DNA from: an uncultured beta proteobacterium
Lineage (GTDB): Bacteria; Pseudomonadota; Gammaproteobacteria; Burkholderiales; Rhodocyclaceae
Direction: 5' to 3'
Length of the DNA: 7,058 bases
Assembly: GCA_903917505.1 (NCBI GenBank)
Contig: CAIXAY010000235.1
Coordinates: 1-7,058 of the forward strand
Below are positions 1 through 6,066 of the stretch, piece by piece. Below the pieces are notes generated by a model that saw only the letters and a list, made by a program, of their open reading frames with translations, was not told where the DNA came from and searched no databases. A program made the translations under genes and the position numbers. The stretch's first letter is position 1, and every line of letters begins with the position of its first letter.

Positions 1-342
1 AAGTCTTTCCAAGAGCAAGTCGGCAGAACGATTAATTTAATAGGCAGTACATCATTATCTGATGTCGTTAAGGCTATCAATTTATCCCGATTGTTTGTGA
101 CACACGACTGCGGGATTCTACATGTGGCATCGTCCTGTAACACACCGTTGATAGCACTCTTTGGCACCAATAATCCGCTCCAGGTAGGCCCTTATCCGAT
201 GCAAGAAAATCGCACAGTTGTTAAGAGAAATACGATGTTTGATATTTGCCCAGAAGAAGTCGCGAGTATTGCTCTTGCTGTGTTAGAGAAATCGGAGCCT
301 CGTTCCTCCGTTCAATTCGAGGGTGAGAAACGCGCAGCATAG
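1..342 (+). CDS. Glycosyltransferase family 9 (heptosyltransferase-like), C-terminal fragment
   Basis: The frame is open from the first base of the window and ends at TAG 340-342, giving 113 visible residues; the N-terminal part lies outside. Around residues 38-58 it reads VTHDCGILHVASSCNTPLIA, followed by LFGTNNP and then GPYP. This matches the C-terminal signature of GT9 enzymes (D-x-G-x-x-H-x-A, then FG-x-T/N-x-P) that bind the ADP-heptose or related nucleotide sugar. Family members add heptose or similar sugars to lipopolysaccharide core or other surface glycans at the inner face of the cytoplasmic membrane. The exact acceptor cannot be told from this piece. G+C is about 43% in the first 300 bases by hand count, far below the folC-metZ block, which fits a surface-polysaccharide gene gained by transfer. 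A TTG at 91 is an internal codon, not the start, because similarity extends upstream of it. Confidence 0.8.
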   Translation, partial: KSFQEQVGRTINLIGSTSLSDVVKAINLSRLFVTHDCGILHVASSCNTPLIALFGTNNPLQVGPYPMQENRTVVKRNTMFDICPEEVASIALAVLEKSEPRSSVQFEGEKRAA

Positions 343-701
343 TCACTACAGAAATCCAACAACTCGTTTCCGGCGGGCAGCGTCTGGTCTCAGAAAGCGT
401 GGCTGACCGAATCGGGTCGCGACGCGACTTCCATCTTTTAGAATTCATCGCCGGAAAGCGGTCGGTGAAATTCCGCTTGCTGAAGGCGGTCAGTCGTCAC
501 CGAGTTTTTTCGACCCTGAACAGCCATCGGGGCTTATTGGCTCAATGGCAGCAATGCGGTTGCGGTCATTAAAGCTGGAAATCACTACTTCAGTAGTTGG
601 CCAACAGCTACTCGCCATCTTCCCTCCAGACCGGACATCAGAAGGACTACTCCACCCGGAAACCTGCCGGACGATCTACTTCAAATCCAAGTCGAGATGG
701 C
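343..701. other. Gap between the glycosyltransferase and the minus-strand lipoprotein gene
   Basis: No gene here can be supported. A frame on the + strand is open from 327 to TAA 570-572 (81 codons) but has no ATG; the first plausible start is a GTG at 399. Its product, which ends in Q-C-G-C-G-H, resembles no family I know. A second + frame, ATG 545 to 739, overlaps it and also resembles nothing. The two could be a decayed gene with a frameshift, but this is speculation. The stretch also holds a candidate terminator (462-510), a short perfect inverted repeat ACTACT-TC-AGTAGT (584-597), and one arm of an 8-bp inverted repeat that reaches into the lipoprotein gene. Confidence 0.4.
462..510 (+). 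terminator. Candidate Rho-independent terminator after the glycosyltransferase
   Basis: The arms TCGGTGA (462-468) and TCACCGA (497-503) are perfectly complementary over 7 bp and are followed by G and six T residues (505-510). Inside the 28-nt loop, CCGC and GCGG can form a nested stem. The site lies about 120 bp beyond the stop of the glycosyltransferase gene on the same strand, a reasonable place to end its transcript. The long outer loop makes it atypical, and it would sit inside the unsupported open frame 327-572. The minus strand has no T tract at this site, so it would act in one direction only. Confidence 0.35.
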
Positions 702-729
702 TTATTGCGATGCTGGCGCAGCGACTTGG
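687..729. repeat. 8-bp perfect inverted repeat at the 3' end of the lipoprotein gene
   Basis: CCAAGTCG (687-694) and CGACTTGG (722-729) are exact reverse complements separated by 27 nt. The pair spans the stop codon of the minus-strand lipoprotein gene. Read on the minus strand, the distal arm is followed by ATTTGA, which is a poor T tract, so a terminator role is possible but weak. Confidence 0.3.
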
Positions 730-1316
730 GTGTCTGTAATTTCTTTGAACCGATAGGTATCAGTCCAACCAAGACTCAGAGGCAGAATCAGCACGAGCGC
801 ATTGTCCCGGTTTTCAATGTGCTCAATCAGAAAGCCGTCAGCCTTGTAAAACGAATATTTCTTTGTGTTCGTTCCAATGGAGCTACTAGTTCCTATTAAA
901 TGGGTGGTGGTGAAGTTCAAGACACCTCCTTGGCAATCAAACTCTCCGGTCTCGCGAAGGAGATTTCTGACAAGGAACTGTTCGCTAGCTGTGGAGGCAG
1001 TGATCTCGGTGTGGTTGCGCGATTTTCGTGAGATCGTGACGTTTCTGATTTCCTGAATCTTATTAAATGGTATAGGAGGTGCTACGAAGACGAACAGGGA
1101 TGGGTTCAGGCTTGGGAACCAAGAAGGTGTCAGATAGGTTTTTTGGCCTCGAAGGTTCTCCCCGACGTTTTCATATACACCCGCGATGGTTTCGCAATCG
1201 GAATCAGCCCGAGGCGCTTCGGGGGCGCTCCACTGGATAGGAGGTACAGGTACCGTGGCACAACCAGACGCCAAGGAGACAAGAGCGGCGAGAAACGTTC
1301 TGGCTAGGCTTCGCAT
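702..1316 (-). CDS. Putative lipoprotein of unknown function
   Basis: This 204-residue product starts with a short charged segment (Arg2, Arg6) and a hydrophobic stretch (residues 8-16), then LASGC with the cysteine at 19. That is a plausible signal-peptidase II lipobox, though with Ala rather than Leu at -3. A Pro-rich segment follows (TVPVPPIQW), so the mature protein is probably lipid-anchored and exported. The mature part has two further cysteines (Cys41, Cys128), which could form a disulfide, and starts with a G-V-Y-E-N stretch (46-50) seen in various small proteobacterial lipoproteins. I do not recognise a named family. ATG 1316 is the only start codon that keeps the signal peptide, and there is no in-frame start upstream. 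It has no good Shine-Dalgarno sequence. The gene stands alone, antisense to its neighbours, in a lower-GC region, with a good promoter about 90 bp upstream. Confidence 0.62.
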   Translation of the reverse strand: MRSLARTFLAALVSLASGCATVPVPPIQWSAPEAPRADSDCETIAGVYENVGENLRGQKTYLTPSWFPSLNPSLFVFVAPPIPFNKIQEIRNVTISRKSRNHTEITASTASEQFLVRNLLRETGEFDCQGGVLNFTTTHLIGTSSSIGTNTKKYSFYKADGFLIEHIENRDNALVLILPLSLGWTDTYRFKEITDTQVAAPASQ

Positions 1317-1408
1317 GGACTGGGAATGTTGAGAATGCTGTGTGCGAGGCGACTTGAGATGTTCCTCCGAGATGATCGTCGGAAAGGAAATTCGACAATC
1401 CCAAGGTT

Positions 1409-1438
1409 AGTATCGCCAAGTTTATTGCCCCATGTCAA
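1409..1438 (-). promoter_or_regulatory. Sigma70-type promoter for the lipoprotein gene
   Basis: On the minus strand there is a perfect -35 hexamer TTGACA (1438-1433), an 18-bp spacer, and a -10 GATACT (1414-1409) that matches the consensus at four of six positions. Transcription would start near 1402 and give a leader of about 85 nt before ATG 1316. A strong Shine-Dalgarno-like GGAGGA (1368-1363) lies in that leader but has no start codon at a usable distance. Confidence 0.45.
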
Positions 1439-1932
1439 ATGAGAATTGTACCCAGCAACATCTCTTGCCATGCGAAACCCCTGACCAGGGTCAACTGTGC
1501 TTTTCTACTGGCCCTTGAGCCTCCGGTAGCGTAACGGGCAGCAGTGCGTCGGGTAGAGCGAACCAGTCTCAATAGTTGAATGTCTCTTCCCAGTCTGAAG
1601 CCGCCATCCCCGTTGTCAACCTGACCGGCAGATCATGGCCGAGTCGAGGCGGTGCCGATGTCAATTTGCTCGCCGGATACCGGCCATTCAGAGGGGGTGG
1701 AGCGCGCCTTGTCTATCGAAATTGGATGGACACCCCGACCGGCGGCTCCTGGCCGGTTGGGTGAGGTCGCCGACGGCCGGTTCGGAGCATTCAGTCTCGA
1801 AAAGGTGGGGTTAGGCTGAGCGACTGCTCCGGAGAAAGTTGACCGTCGCGTCTAGGTCGAATTGAGACCGTCATTCCTAACGTGATAAGTCCATACACGG
1901 ATTGCTCAGAACCGTCCCAGGCCAATAGCACT

Positions 1933-1960
1933 TTGAATTTCCGTGCTCAGGGCATCTAAT
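1933..1960 (+). promoter_or_regulatory. Likely promoter of the folC-metZ operon
   Basis: TTGAAT (1933-1938, four of six to the -35 consensus), a 16-bp spacer, and TCTAAT (1955-1960, five of six to the -10 consensus) lie directly upstream of folC. Transcription would begin near 1967. That would leave a short leader before a GTG start at 1993 and would make the alternative GTG at 1969 almost leaderless. This is a sequence match only. Confidence 0.4.
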
Positions 1961-1980
1961 GTATCTTTGTGATCCCGTTT

Positions 1981-1985
1981 GAAGA
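1981..1985 (+). promoter_or_regulatory. Ribosome binding site that favours the GTG 1993 start of folC
   Basis: GAAGA sits 7 nt before GTG 1993. No purine-rich stretch lies at a suitable distance before the upstream in-frame GTG at 1969; the nearest, CAGGG at 1948-1952, is 16 nt away. The match is modest. Confidence 0.35.
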
Positions 1986-1992
1986 CTTTCCC

Positions 1993-3285
1993 GTGAATTC
2001 ACTTGCCGACTGGCTGGCCCACCTTGAAGCCCTGCACCCCAAGGGGCAGGCCGGGATTGTGCTCGGCCTCGAGCGCGTCGCCCGCGTCAAGGCCGCCTTG
2101 CGGCAGACGCAGCGCTGCCCGCTGATCGTCGTCGGCGGGACCAACGGCAAGGGCTCGACCTGCGCCTATCTCGAAGCGATCTACGCTTGCGCCGGCTACC
2201 GCGTCGGCTGCTACACCTCGCCGCATCTGCTCGAGTACAACGAAAGGGTGCGCGTCGACCGCGCGCCGGTCGACGATCAGACGCTATGCGCGGCCTTCGC
2301 CCGCGTCGAGGACGCGCGGCAGGCGGCGGGCGCGGTGGCGCTGACCTATTTCGAATTCGGCACGCTGGCTGCCTGGGAAGTGTTCGCCGCGCGCGAGGTC
2401 GAGGTGCTGATCCTCGAAGTCGGTCTTGGCGGCCGCCTCGACGCGGTCAATGTCTACGACGCCGATTGCGCCGTGGTGACCGGCATCGCGCTCGACCATA
2501 CCGACTGGTTGGGCGACACGCGCGAGGCCATCGGTTTCGAGAAGGCGGGAATCTATCGGCGCGGCAAGCCGGCGATCTGCGCAGACCCCGAGCCGCCGCA
2601 GTCGCTGCTCGATCACGCCGAGGCCATCGGCGCCGACCTGCAATTGTTTGGCCGCGATTTCGGCGCGTCGGCCGATGCGGCGCAATGGACTTTCTGGGCG
2701 CGCGATGGCTTGCGCCGCAGCGCGCTGCCGCAACCGGCGCTGCGCGGCGCCTGCCAGTTGCGCAATGCCGCCGCGGCGCTGGCGGCCGTCGAAAGCCTCG
2801 CCGGGCGCTTGCCGGTGCCGGCGTCGGCAGTGCGCCGCGGACTCGTCGAGATCGACCTGCCGGGGCGCTTCCAGATCCTGCCGCGCGCGCCCGGGTCGCC
2901 GACGATCATTCTCGACGTCGCGCATAATCCGCAAGCGGTCGCGGTCCTCGCTGCCAACCTCGCGGCGCTGGGATCCGGCGCGCGGACGATCGCCGTCGCC
3001 GGCATGCTCGCCGACAAGGATATCGCCGGCGCGCTGAGCGAACTCAAGGGCCGCATCGATTTCTGGCTGCTGGCCGGCCTCGACACGCCGCGCGGCGCGC
3101 CGGCCGCGGCGCTGGCCGCCATCGTCGCCGAGCACGAACTCGGCGGCAGCGTCGAATGCTTCGCCTCGCCGGCGCAAGCCTGTGCTTGCGCCGCCAAGCG
3201 GGCCGGGGAAGATGATAGAATCCTCGTCTTCGGATCTTTCCTGACGGTGGCAGCAGCGATGCGCGCGATGAAATCCGCGGGCTGA
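1993..3285 (+). CDS. folC: Bifunctional folylpolyglutamate synthase / dihydrofolate synthase
   Basis: FolC joins dihydropteroate with glutamate to make dihydrofolate, then adds further glutamates to reduced folates, using ATP in the cytoplasm. The 430-residue protein shows the Mur-ligase-type layout: the P-loop GTNGKGST (49-56), TSPHL (75-79), EVGLGGRLDA (142-151), DHTDWLG (168-174) and the EKAG motif (183-186, with the lysine expected to be carbamylated). The C-terminal domain follows with LPGRFQ (289-294), DVAHNP (308-313) and FGSFLTV (413-419). Length is normal and no key motif is missing. I chose GTG 1993 because it puts the start just before the conserved L-A-x-W-L segment and has a GAAGA upstream. 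GTG 1969 would add eight residues and remains possible. It is the first gene of a tight + strand cluster. In most relatives accD lies just upstream, and it is missing here. Confidence 0.95.
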   Translation: MNSLADWLAHLEALHPKGQAGIVLGLERVARVKAALRQTQRCPLIVVGGTNGKGSTCAYLEAIYACAGYRVGCYTSPHLLEYNERVRVDRAPVDDQTLCAAFARVEDARQAAGAVALTYFEFGTLAAWEVFAAREVEVLILEVGLGGRLDAVNVYDADCAVVTGIALDHTDWLGDTREAIGFEKAGIYRRGKPAICADPEPPQSLLDHAEAIGADLQLFGRDFGASADAAQWTFWARDGLRRSALPQPALRGACQLRNAAAALAAVESLAGRLPVPASAVRRGLVEIDLPGRFQILPRAPGSPTIILDVAHNPQAVAVLAANLAALGSGARTIAVAGMLADKDIAGALSELKGRIDFWLLAGLDTPRGAPAAALAAIVAEHELGGSVECFASPAQACACAAKRAGEDDRILVFGSFLTVAAAMRAMKSAG

Positions 3286-3334
3286 ACTGGCGATACCCCG
3301 GCGGCGATTCGAATTACGTGGTGCTCGAGAGACG

Positions 3335-4039
3335 ATGGCCGATTCCTCAGACGCAAATTTGCTGCTCAAGAAACGCGCACGCCGCCGCCTGGTCGGTGCG
3401 ATCGCTTTCGCCGGTCTCGCCGCGGTCGTTCTGCCGATGGTCATGGACGAAGAACCCAAGCAGCAGGTACAGGACGTGCAGATCCGCATTCCCAGCCAGG
3501 ATCAGTCCCCGCTCGCGGCGAAGCCCGGCAAAGCGCCTGCCGTAAGCGCCAGCGTCGAGAAACCCGCAGCGCCGGAGTCCGCCGCCAGCGAGGCGGCCGC
3601 GCCAGCGTCGCCACCGGCCGCAGTCAGCAGGACGCCGGACAAGGCGCCGGAAAAGAAGAGCAGCGACAAGCCGGAAAAGACGGCCGAGACGCCGGCCAAG
3701 ACGTCGGAAACGCCAGCCAAGGCCACGGTCAGCGAGCCGCAGCGCGCCGCGGCGATCCTCGGCGGCAAGACGGTCGCTGCCGCGCCGGTTGCGGCGAACG
3801 GCGGCGACGGACAGTACCTGATCCTGATCGGCGCATTCTCCAATCCCGCCAACGTCAAGCAGTTGCAGACCAAGATCGGCGAACTCGGCATCAAGGTCTA
3901 CACCGAACCTCTGGATACTCCCGAAGGCAAGAAAACGCGCGTGCGCGCCGGCCCCTTCCCCAACCGTGAGGCGGCCGACAAGGCGCTCGACAAGATGAAA
4001 CGGATTGGCGTCAATGGGCTGGTTGCGGCGAAACAATGA
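3335..4039 (+). CDS. dedD: SPOR-domain membrane protein, DedD-like
   Basis: The 234-residue product has a basic N-terminal segment (KKRARRR, 12-18), one membrane-spanning helix at about 19-37, a long low-complexity Ala/Pro/Lys/Glu linker (38-158) and a C-terminal SPOR domain (about 159-232) beginning QYLILIGAFSN and including VRAGPF. SPOR domains bind glycan strands lacking stem peptides, and DedD of Escherichia coli gathers at the division septum and aids constriction. The topology here, cytoplasmic N-terminus with the SPOR domain in the periplasm, fits that role. The linker contains a tandem 7-residue repeat. The gene begins 49 bp after folC, with GAGA a few bases before the ATG, and overlaps cvpA by four bases (ATGA), which suggests translational coupling. 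The order folC-dedD-cvpA-purF is the same as in E. coli and supports the name, although the linker would not align well. Confidence 0.85.
   Translation: MADSSDANLLLKKRARRRLVGAIAFAGLAAVVLPMVMDEEPKQQVQDVQIRIPSQDQSPLAAKPGKAPAVSASVEKPAAPESAASEAAAPASPPAAVSRTPDKAPEKKSSDKPEKTAETPAKTSETPAKATVSEPQRAAAILGGKTVAAAPVAANGGDGQYLILIGAFSNPANVKQLQTKIGELGIKVYTEPLDTPEGKKTRVRAGPFPNREAADKALDKMKRIGVNGLVAAKQ
3686..3727 (+). repeat. Imperfect 21-bp tandem repeat in the dedD linker
   Basis: Two adjacent 21-bp units (3686-3706 and 3707-3727) encode ETPAKTS and ETPAKAT. They sit in the flexible linker between the membrane helix and the SPOR domain. Such repeats change length easily, so linker length may vary between strains. 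Confidence 0.6.
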
Positions 4040-4527
4040 CGGCATTCGACTGGGCCGTCCTGACCATCGTCATCGCCTCGGCGGCGATCGGCGCGTGGCG
4101 CGGCGTGATCGGCGAAATCATCGCGCTGGCGGCCTGGGTGCTGGCTTTCTTCGCCGCCAAATGGTGGGGCGCGGAAATCGCGCAGGCGCTTTTTACGGGC
4201 ATCAGCGATCCGGCGCTGCGCATCGTCGCCGGCTGGGCGGCGGTTTTTGTCACCGTGCTGGTCTTGATGGCGCTGCTGCGCCTCGCGGTGCGCGGACTGC
4301 TCAAGGCGCTCGGCCTGAGCCTATCCGATCGCCTGCTCGGCATCGTCTTCGGCCTGGCGCGCGGCCTGGCGATCGTGCTGGCGCTGGTCGCGGTCGGCGG
4401 CATGACGGCGCTGCCGAAAGAGAAATGGTGGAGCGAGGCGACCTTGTCGGCGCCGCTCGAAACGGCCTTGCTGGCCTGCAAGCCGTGGTTGCCTCCGGCG
4501 GTGTCTAAACGGATTCGATTCAAGTAA
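4036..4527 (+). CDS. cvpA: CvpA family membrane protein
   Basis: This 163-residue protein has four predicted membrane helices at about 5-20, 26-43, 62-85 and 100-122, with the family features W-R-G (21-23) after the first helix and D-R-L-L-G-x-x-x-G-L-A-R-G (98-110) at the start of the fourth. CvpA was named for its requirement in colicin V production. Family members sit in the inner membrane and have been linked to envelope homeostasis and stress tolerance; the biochemical activity is not settled. The ATG overlaps the dedD stop by four bases and the stop is 12 bp before purF, the same linkage as in E. coli. Length is typical and nothing is missing. Confidence 0.92.
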   Translation: MTAFDWAVLTIVIASAAIGAWRGVIGEIIALAAWVLAFFAAKWWGAEIAQALFTGISDPALRIVAGWAAVFVTVLVLMALLRLAVRGLLKALGLSLSDRLLGIVFGLARGLAIVLALVAVGGMTALPKEKWWSEATLSAPLETALLACKPWLPPAVSKRIRFK

Positions 4528-4539
4528 GCAGGGAATGCC

Positions 4540-5658
4540 ATGTGTGGAATACTCGGGGTCGTTGCGACCGCGCCGGTCAATCAGTTGCTCTACGACGGTC
4601 TGATGGTGCTGCAGCATCGCGGCCAGGATGCGGCCGGCATCGCCACCGGCGAAGGCGACGCGTTTCACATGCACAAGGGCTCGGGCCTGGTGCGTGACGT
4701 CTTCCGCACGCGCAACATGCGCGCGCTGCCGGGCAATATGGGCATCGCCCACTGCCGCTACCCGACTGCCGGATCGTTCTCGGATTCGGCCGAATCGCAG
4801 CCGTTCTACGTCAATTCGCCGTTCGGCATCGTGCTCGCGCACAACGGCAACCTGACCAACACGGAACAACTGCAAGAGGAAATGTTCCGGCTCGACCTGC
4901 GCCACATCAACACCAACTCGGATTCCGAGGTGCTGCTCAACGTCCTGGCACACGAGCTGCAGGACACCGCCAAGGGTTTTCGCCTCGACCTCGACACGAT
5001 CTTCGCGGCGGTGGCCGGCGTGCACCGCCGCTGCAAGGGCGCCTACGCCGTCGTCGCGTTGATCGCCGGCTACGGCCTGCTCGCTTTCCGCGATCCCTAC
5101 GGCATCCGCCCGTTGGTCGTCGGCGTGCGCGAATCCGCGCAGGGCGACGAGTACCTGGTCGCCTCCGAAACGGTCGCGCTCGACACCCAGGGTTTCCGCG
5201 TGCTGCGCGACGTGCAGCCGGGCGAAGCCATCTTCATCGACATGGCGCATCAGATGCACCAGCGCCAGTGCGCGCAGAACCCGGTGCTGGCGCCGTGCAT
5301 TTTCGAATACGTTTATCTGGCGCGCCCGGATTCGGTGATCGACGGCGTCTCGGTTTACGAAACGCGGCTGCACATGGGCGAGCATCTGGCCGACAAGGTG
5401 ATCAAGCATATTCCGGTCGAAGCGATCGACGTCGTGATTCCGATTCCCGATTCAAGCCGGCCGTCGGCGATGCAGCTCGCGCAGCGCCTCGGCATCCCGT
5501 ATCGCGAAGGCTTCGTGAAGAATCGCTACATCGGCCGCACCTTCATCATGCCGGGCCAATCGACGCGCAAGCGCTCGGTGCGCCAGAAGCTTAATACCGT
5601 GGCGCAGGAGTTCAAGGGCAAGCGCGTGCTGCTGGTCGACGATTCGATTGTGCGCTGA
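4540..5658 (+). CDS. purF: Amidophosphoribosyltransferase, 5' part ending at an in-frame TGA
   Basis: PurF catalyses the first committed step of purine synthesis: PRPP plus glutamine gives 5-phosphoribosylamine, glutamate and pyrophosphate. After Met removal the N-terminal Cys (MCGILG) is the class II amidotransferase nucleophile. Further glutaminase motifs are R-Y-P-T-A-G (73-78) and HNGNLTN (101-107). The phosphoribosyltransferase domain begins near 260 and shows [11 protein letters not shown] (300-310), [17 protein letters not shown] (327-343) and the PRPP loop [10 protein letters not shown] (363-372). There the frame meets TGA 5656-5658 instead of the glycine codon that normally follows (SIVR-G-TT). 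The peptide made would be 372 of about 508 residues. It would keep the glutaminase half but lack the rest of the PRPP site. The start has AGGGA five bases upstream. The sequence resembles the E. coli type without the propeptide seen in Bacillus enzymes. Confidence 0.93.
   Translation: MCGILGVVATAPVNQLLYDGLMVLQHRGQDAAGIATGEGDAFHMHKGSGLVRDVFRTRNMRALPGNMGIAHCRYPTAGSFSDSAESQPFYVNSPFGIVLAHNGNLTNTEQLQEEMFRLDLRHINTNSDSEVLLNVLAHELQDTAKGFRLDLDTIFAAVAGVHRRCKGAYAVVALIAGYGLLAFRDPYGIRPLVVGVRESAQGDEYLVASETVALDTQGFRVLRDVQPGEAIFIDMAHQMHQRQCAQNPVLAPCIFEYVYLARPDSVIDGVSVYETRLHMGEHLADKVIKHIPVEAIDVVIPIPDSSRPSAMQLAQRLGIPYREGFVKNRYIGRTFIMPGQSTRKRSVRQKLNTVAQEFKGKRVLLVDDSIVR
5656..5658 (+). other. In-frame TGA replacing the conserved glycine of the PurF PRPP loop
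   Basis: Codon 373 of purF is TGA, between V-R and T-T-S-R-E-I-V-E-M. Homologues have glycine here. GGA to TGA needs one transversion, whereas GGC, the commoner Gly codon in this gene, would need two changes. No shift of frame accompanies it: the frame before and after is the same. A real mutation, a sequencing or assembly error, and readthrough are all compatible with the sequence; a changed genetic code is not. Confidence 0.85.
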
Positions 5659-6066
5659 ACGACGAGCCGCGAGATCGTCGAAATGGCGCGCGCCGCCGGC
5701 GCGCTCAAGGTCTATTTCGCTTCGGCGGCGCCACCGGTGCGCTTCCCCAATGTCTATGGCATCGACATGCCGACGCGCAGCGAGCTGATCGCCACCGGGC
5801 GCACGGCCGACGAGATCTGCCTGGAGATCGGCGCCGACGCGCTGGTCTATCAGGATCTCGACGCGCTGAAAACGTCGATTCGCGAATTGAACCCGAAGCT
5901 CCACTTCTTCGACAGCTCGTGCTTCGACGGCCAGTATGTTACCGGCGACGTGTCGCCGGAATATCTCGACGCCCTCGAGCAGGCGCGCGAAGGCAAGCTG
6001 TCGGCGGCCAAGGACGACGGCGGCGATTCGCGGCAGCTGCACCTCAACCTCAACTCGGTGCATTGA
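5659..6066 (+). pseudogene. purF: Amidophosphoribosyltransferase, 3' part after the in-frame TGA
   Basis: These 135 codons continue purF in the same frame with no loss: TTSREIVEMARAAGA, then FASAAPPVRFPNVYGIDMP, the R-T-A-D-E-I segment and the C-terminal tail, ending at TGA 6064-6066. With the upstream part the total is 508 codons, close to the 505 residues of the E. coli enzyme. No decay is visible, so the break is very young or not real. Re-initiation is conceivable at ATG 5683, which would give a 127-residue piece without the PRPP loop and without a catalytic site of its own. The stop overlaps the start of metZ by one base (TGATG). Confidence 0.85.

Larger units (their letters stand above)
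1317..1968. other. 650-bp gap upstream of folC without a convincing gene
   Basis: No reading frame here looks coding. A 62-codon frame at 1576-1764 on the + strand and a TTG-initiated frame at 1204-1419 on the minus strand have composition and sequence typical of chance frames. The left end holds the lipoprotein promoter and the right end holds the likely folC promoter. Small structures are visible: a CCCTG-AC-CAGGG hairpin (1479-1490), a direct repeat GGCCGGTT at 1751-1758 and 1775-1782, and GTTAGG/CCTAAC arms around 1812 and 1878. The usual upstream neighbour of folC, accD, is not here. I saw no tRNA, transposase remnant or clear attachment site. Confidence 0.5.

Noticed and set aside
584..597. 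Palindrome ACTACT-TC-AGTAGT as an operator or terminator
   Set aside because: The 6-bp arms with a 2-nt loop have no T tract and are not near a promoter; a match of this length can arise by chance.
545..899. Small + strand frames at 545-739 and 597-899
   Set aside because: They overlap one another and the antisense lipoprotein, lack ribosome binding sites, and show no recognisable motif.
1576..1764. 62-codon + strand frame in the gap upstream of folC
   Set aside because: No ribosome binding site, Gly/Arg-rich chance-like sequence, and no motif.
1811..1882. Integron attC-like site (GTTAGGC ... CCTAACG)
   Set aside because: The order of the core sites is reversed relative to attC (which runs RYYYAAC to GTTRRRY), the internal arms are missing, and no integrase or cassette array is present.
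2284..3489. Long minus-strand open frame (401 codons) opposite folC; similar frames at 4321-5409 and 5850-6944
   Set aside because: Long antisense frames are expected in GC-rich coding DNA. Their translations are Arg/Ala-rich low-complexity sequence, and the opposite strand carries well-conserved genes.
5656..5658. UGA decoded as glycine, as in genetic code 25 (Gracilibacteria and SR1)
   Set aside because: The codon does replace a glycine, but folC, dedD and purF themselves end in TGA, and reading through them gives nonsense. The proteins are also clearly proteobacterial.
5656..5658. Selenocysteine at the in-frame TGA
   Set aside because: The position is glycine in the family, is not a redox site, and I see no convincing SECIS-like hairpin just after it.
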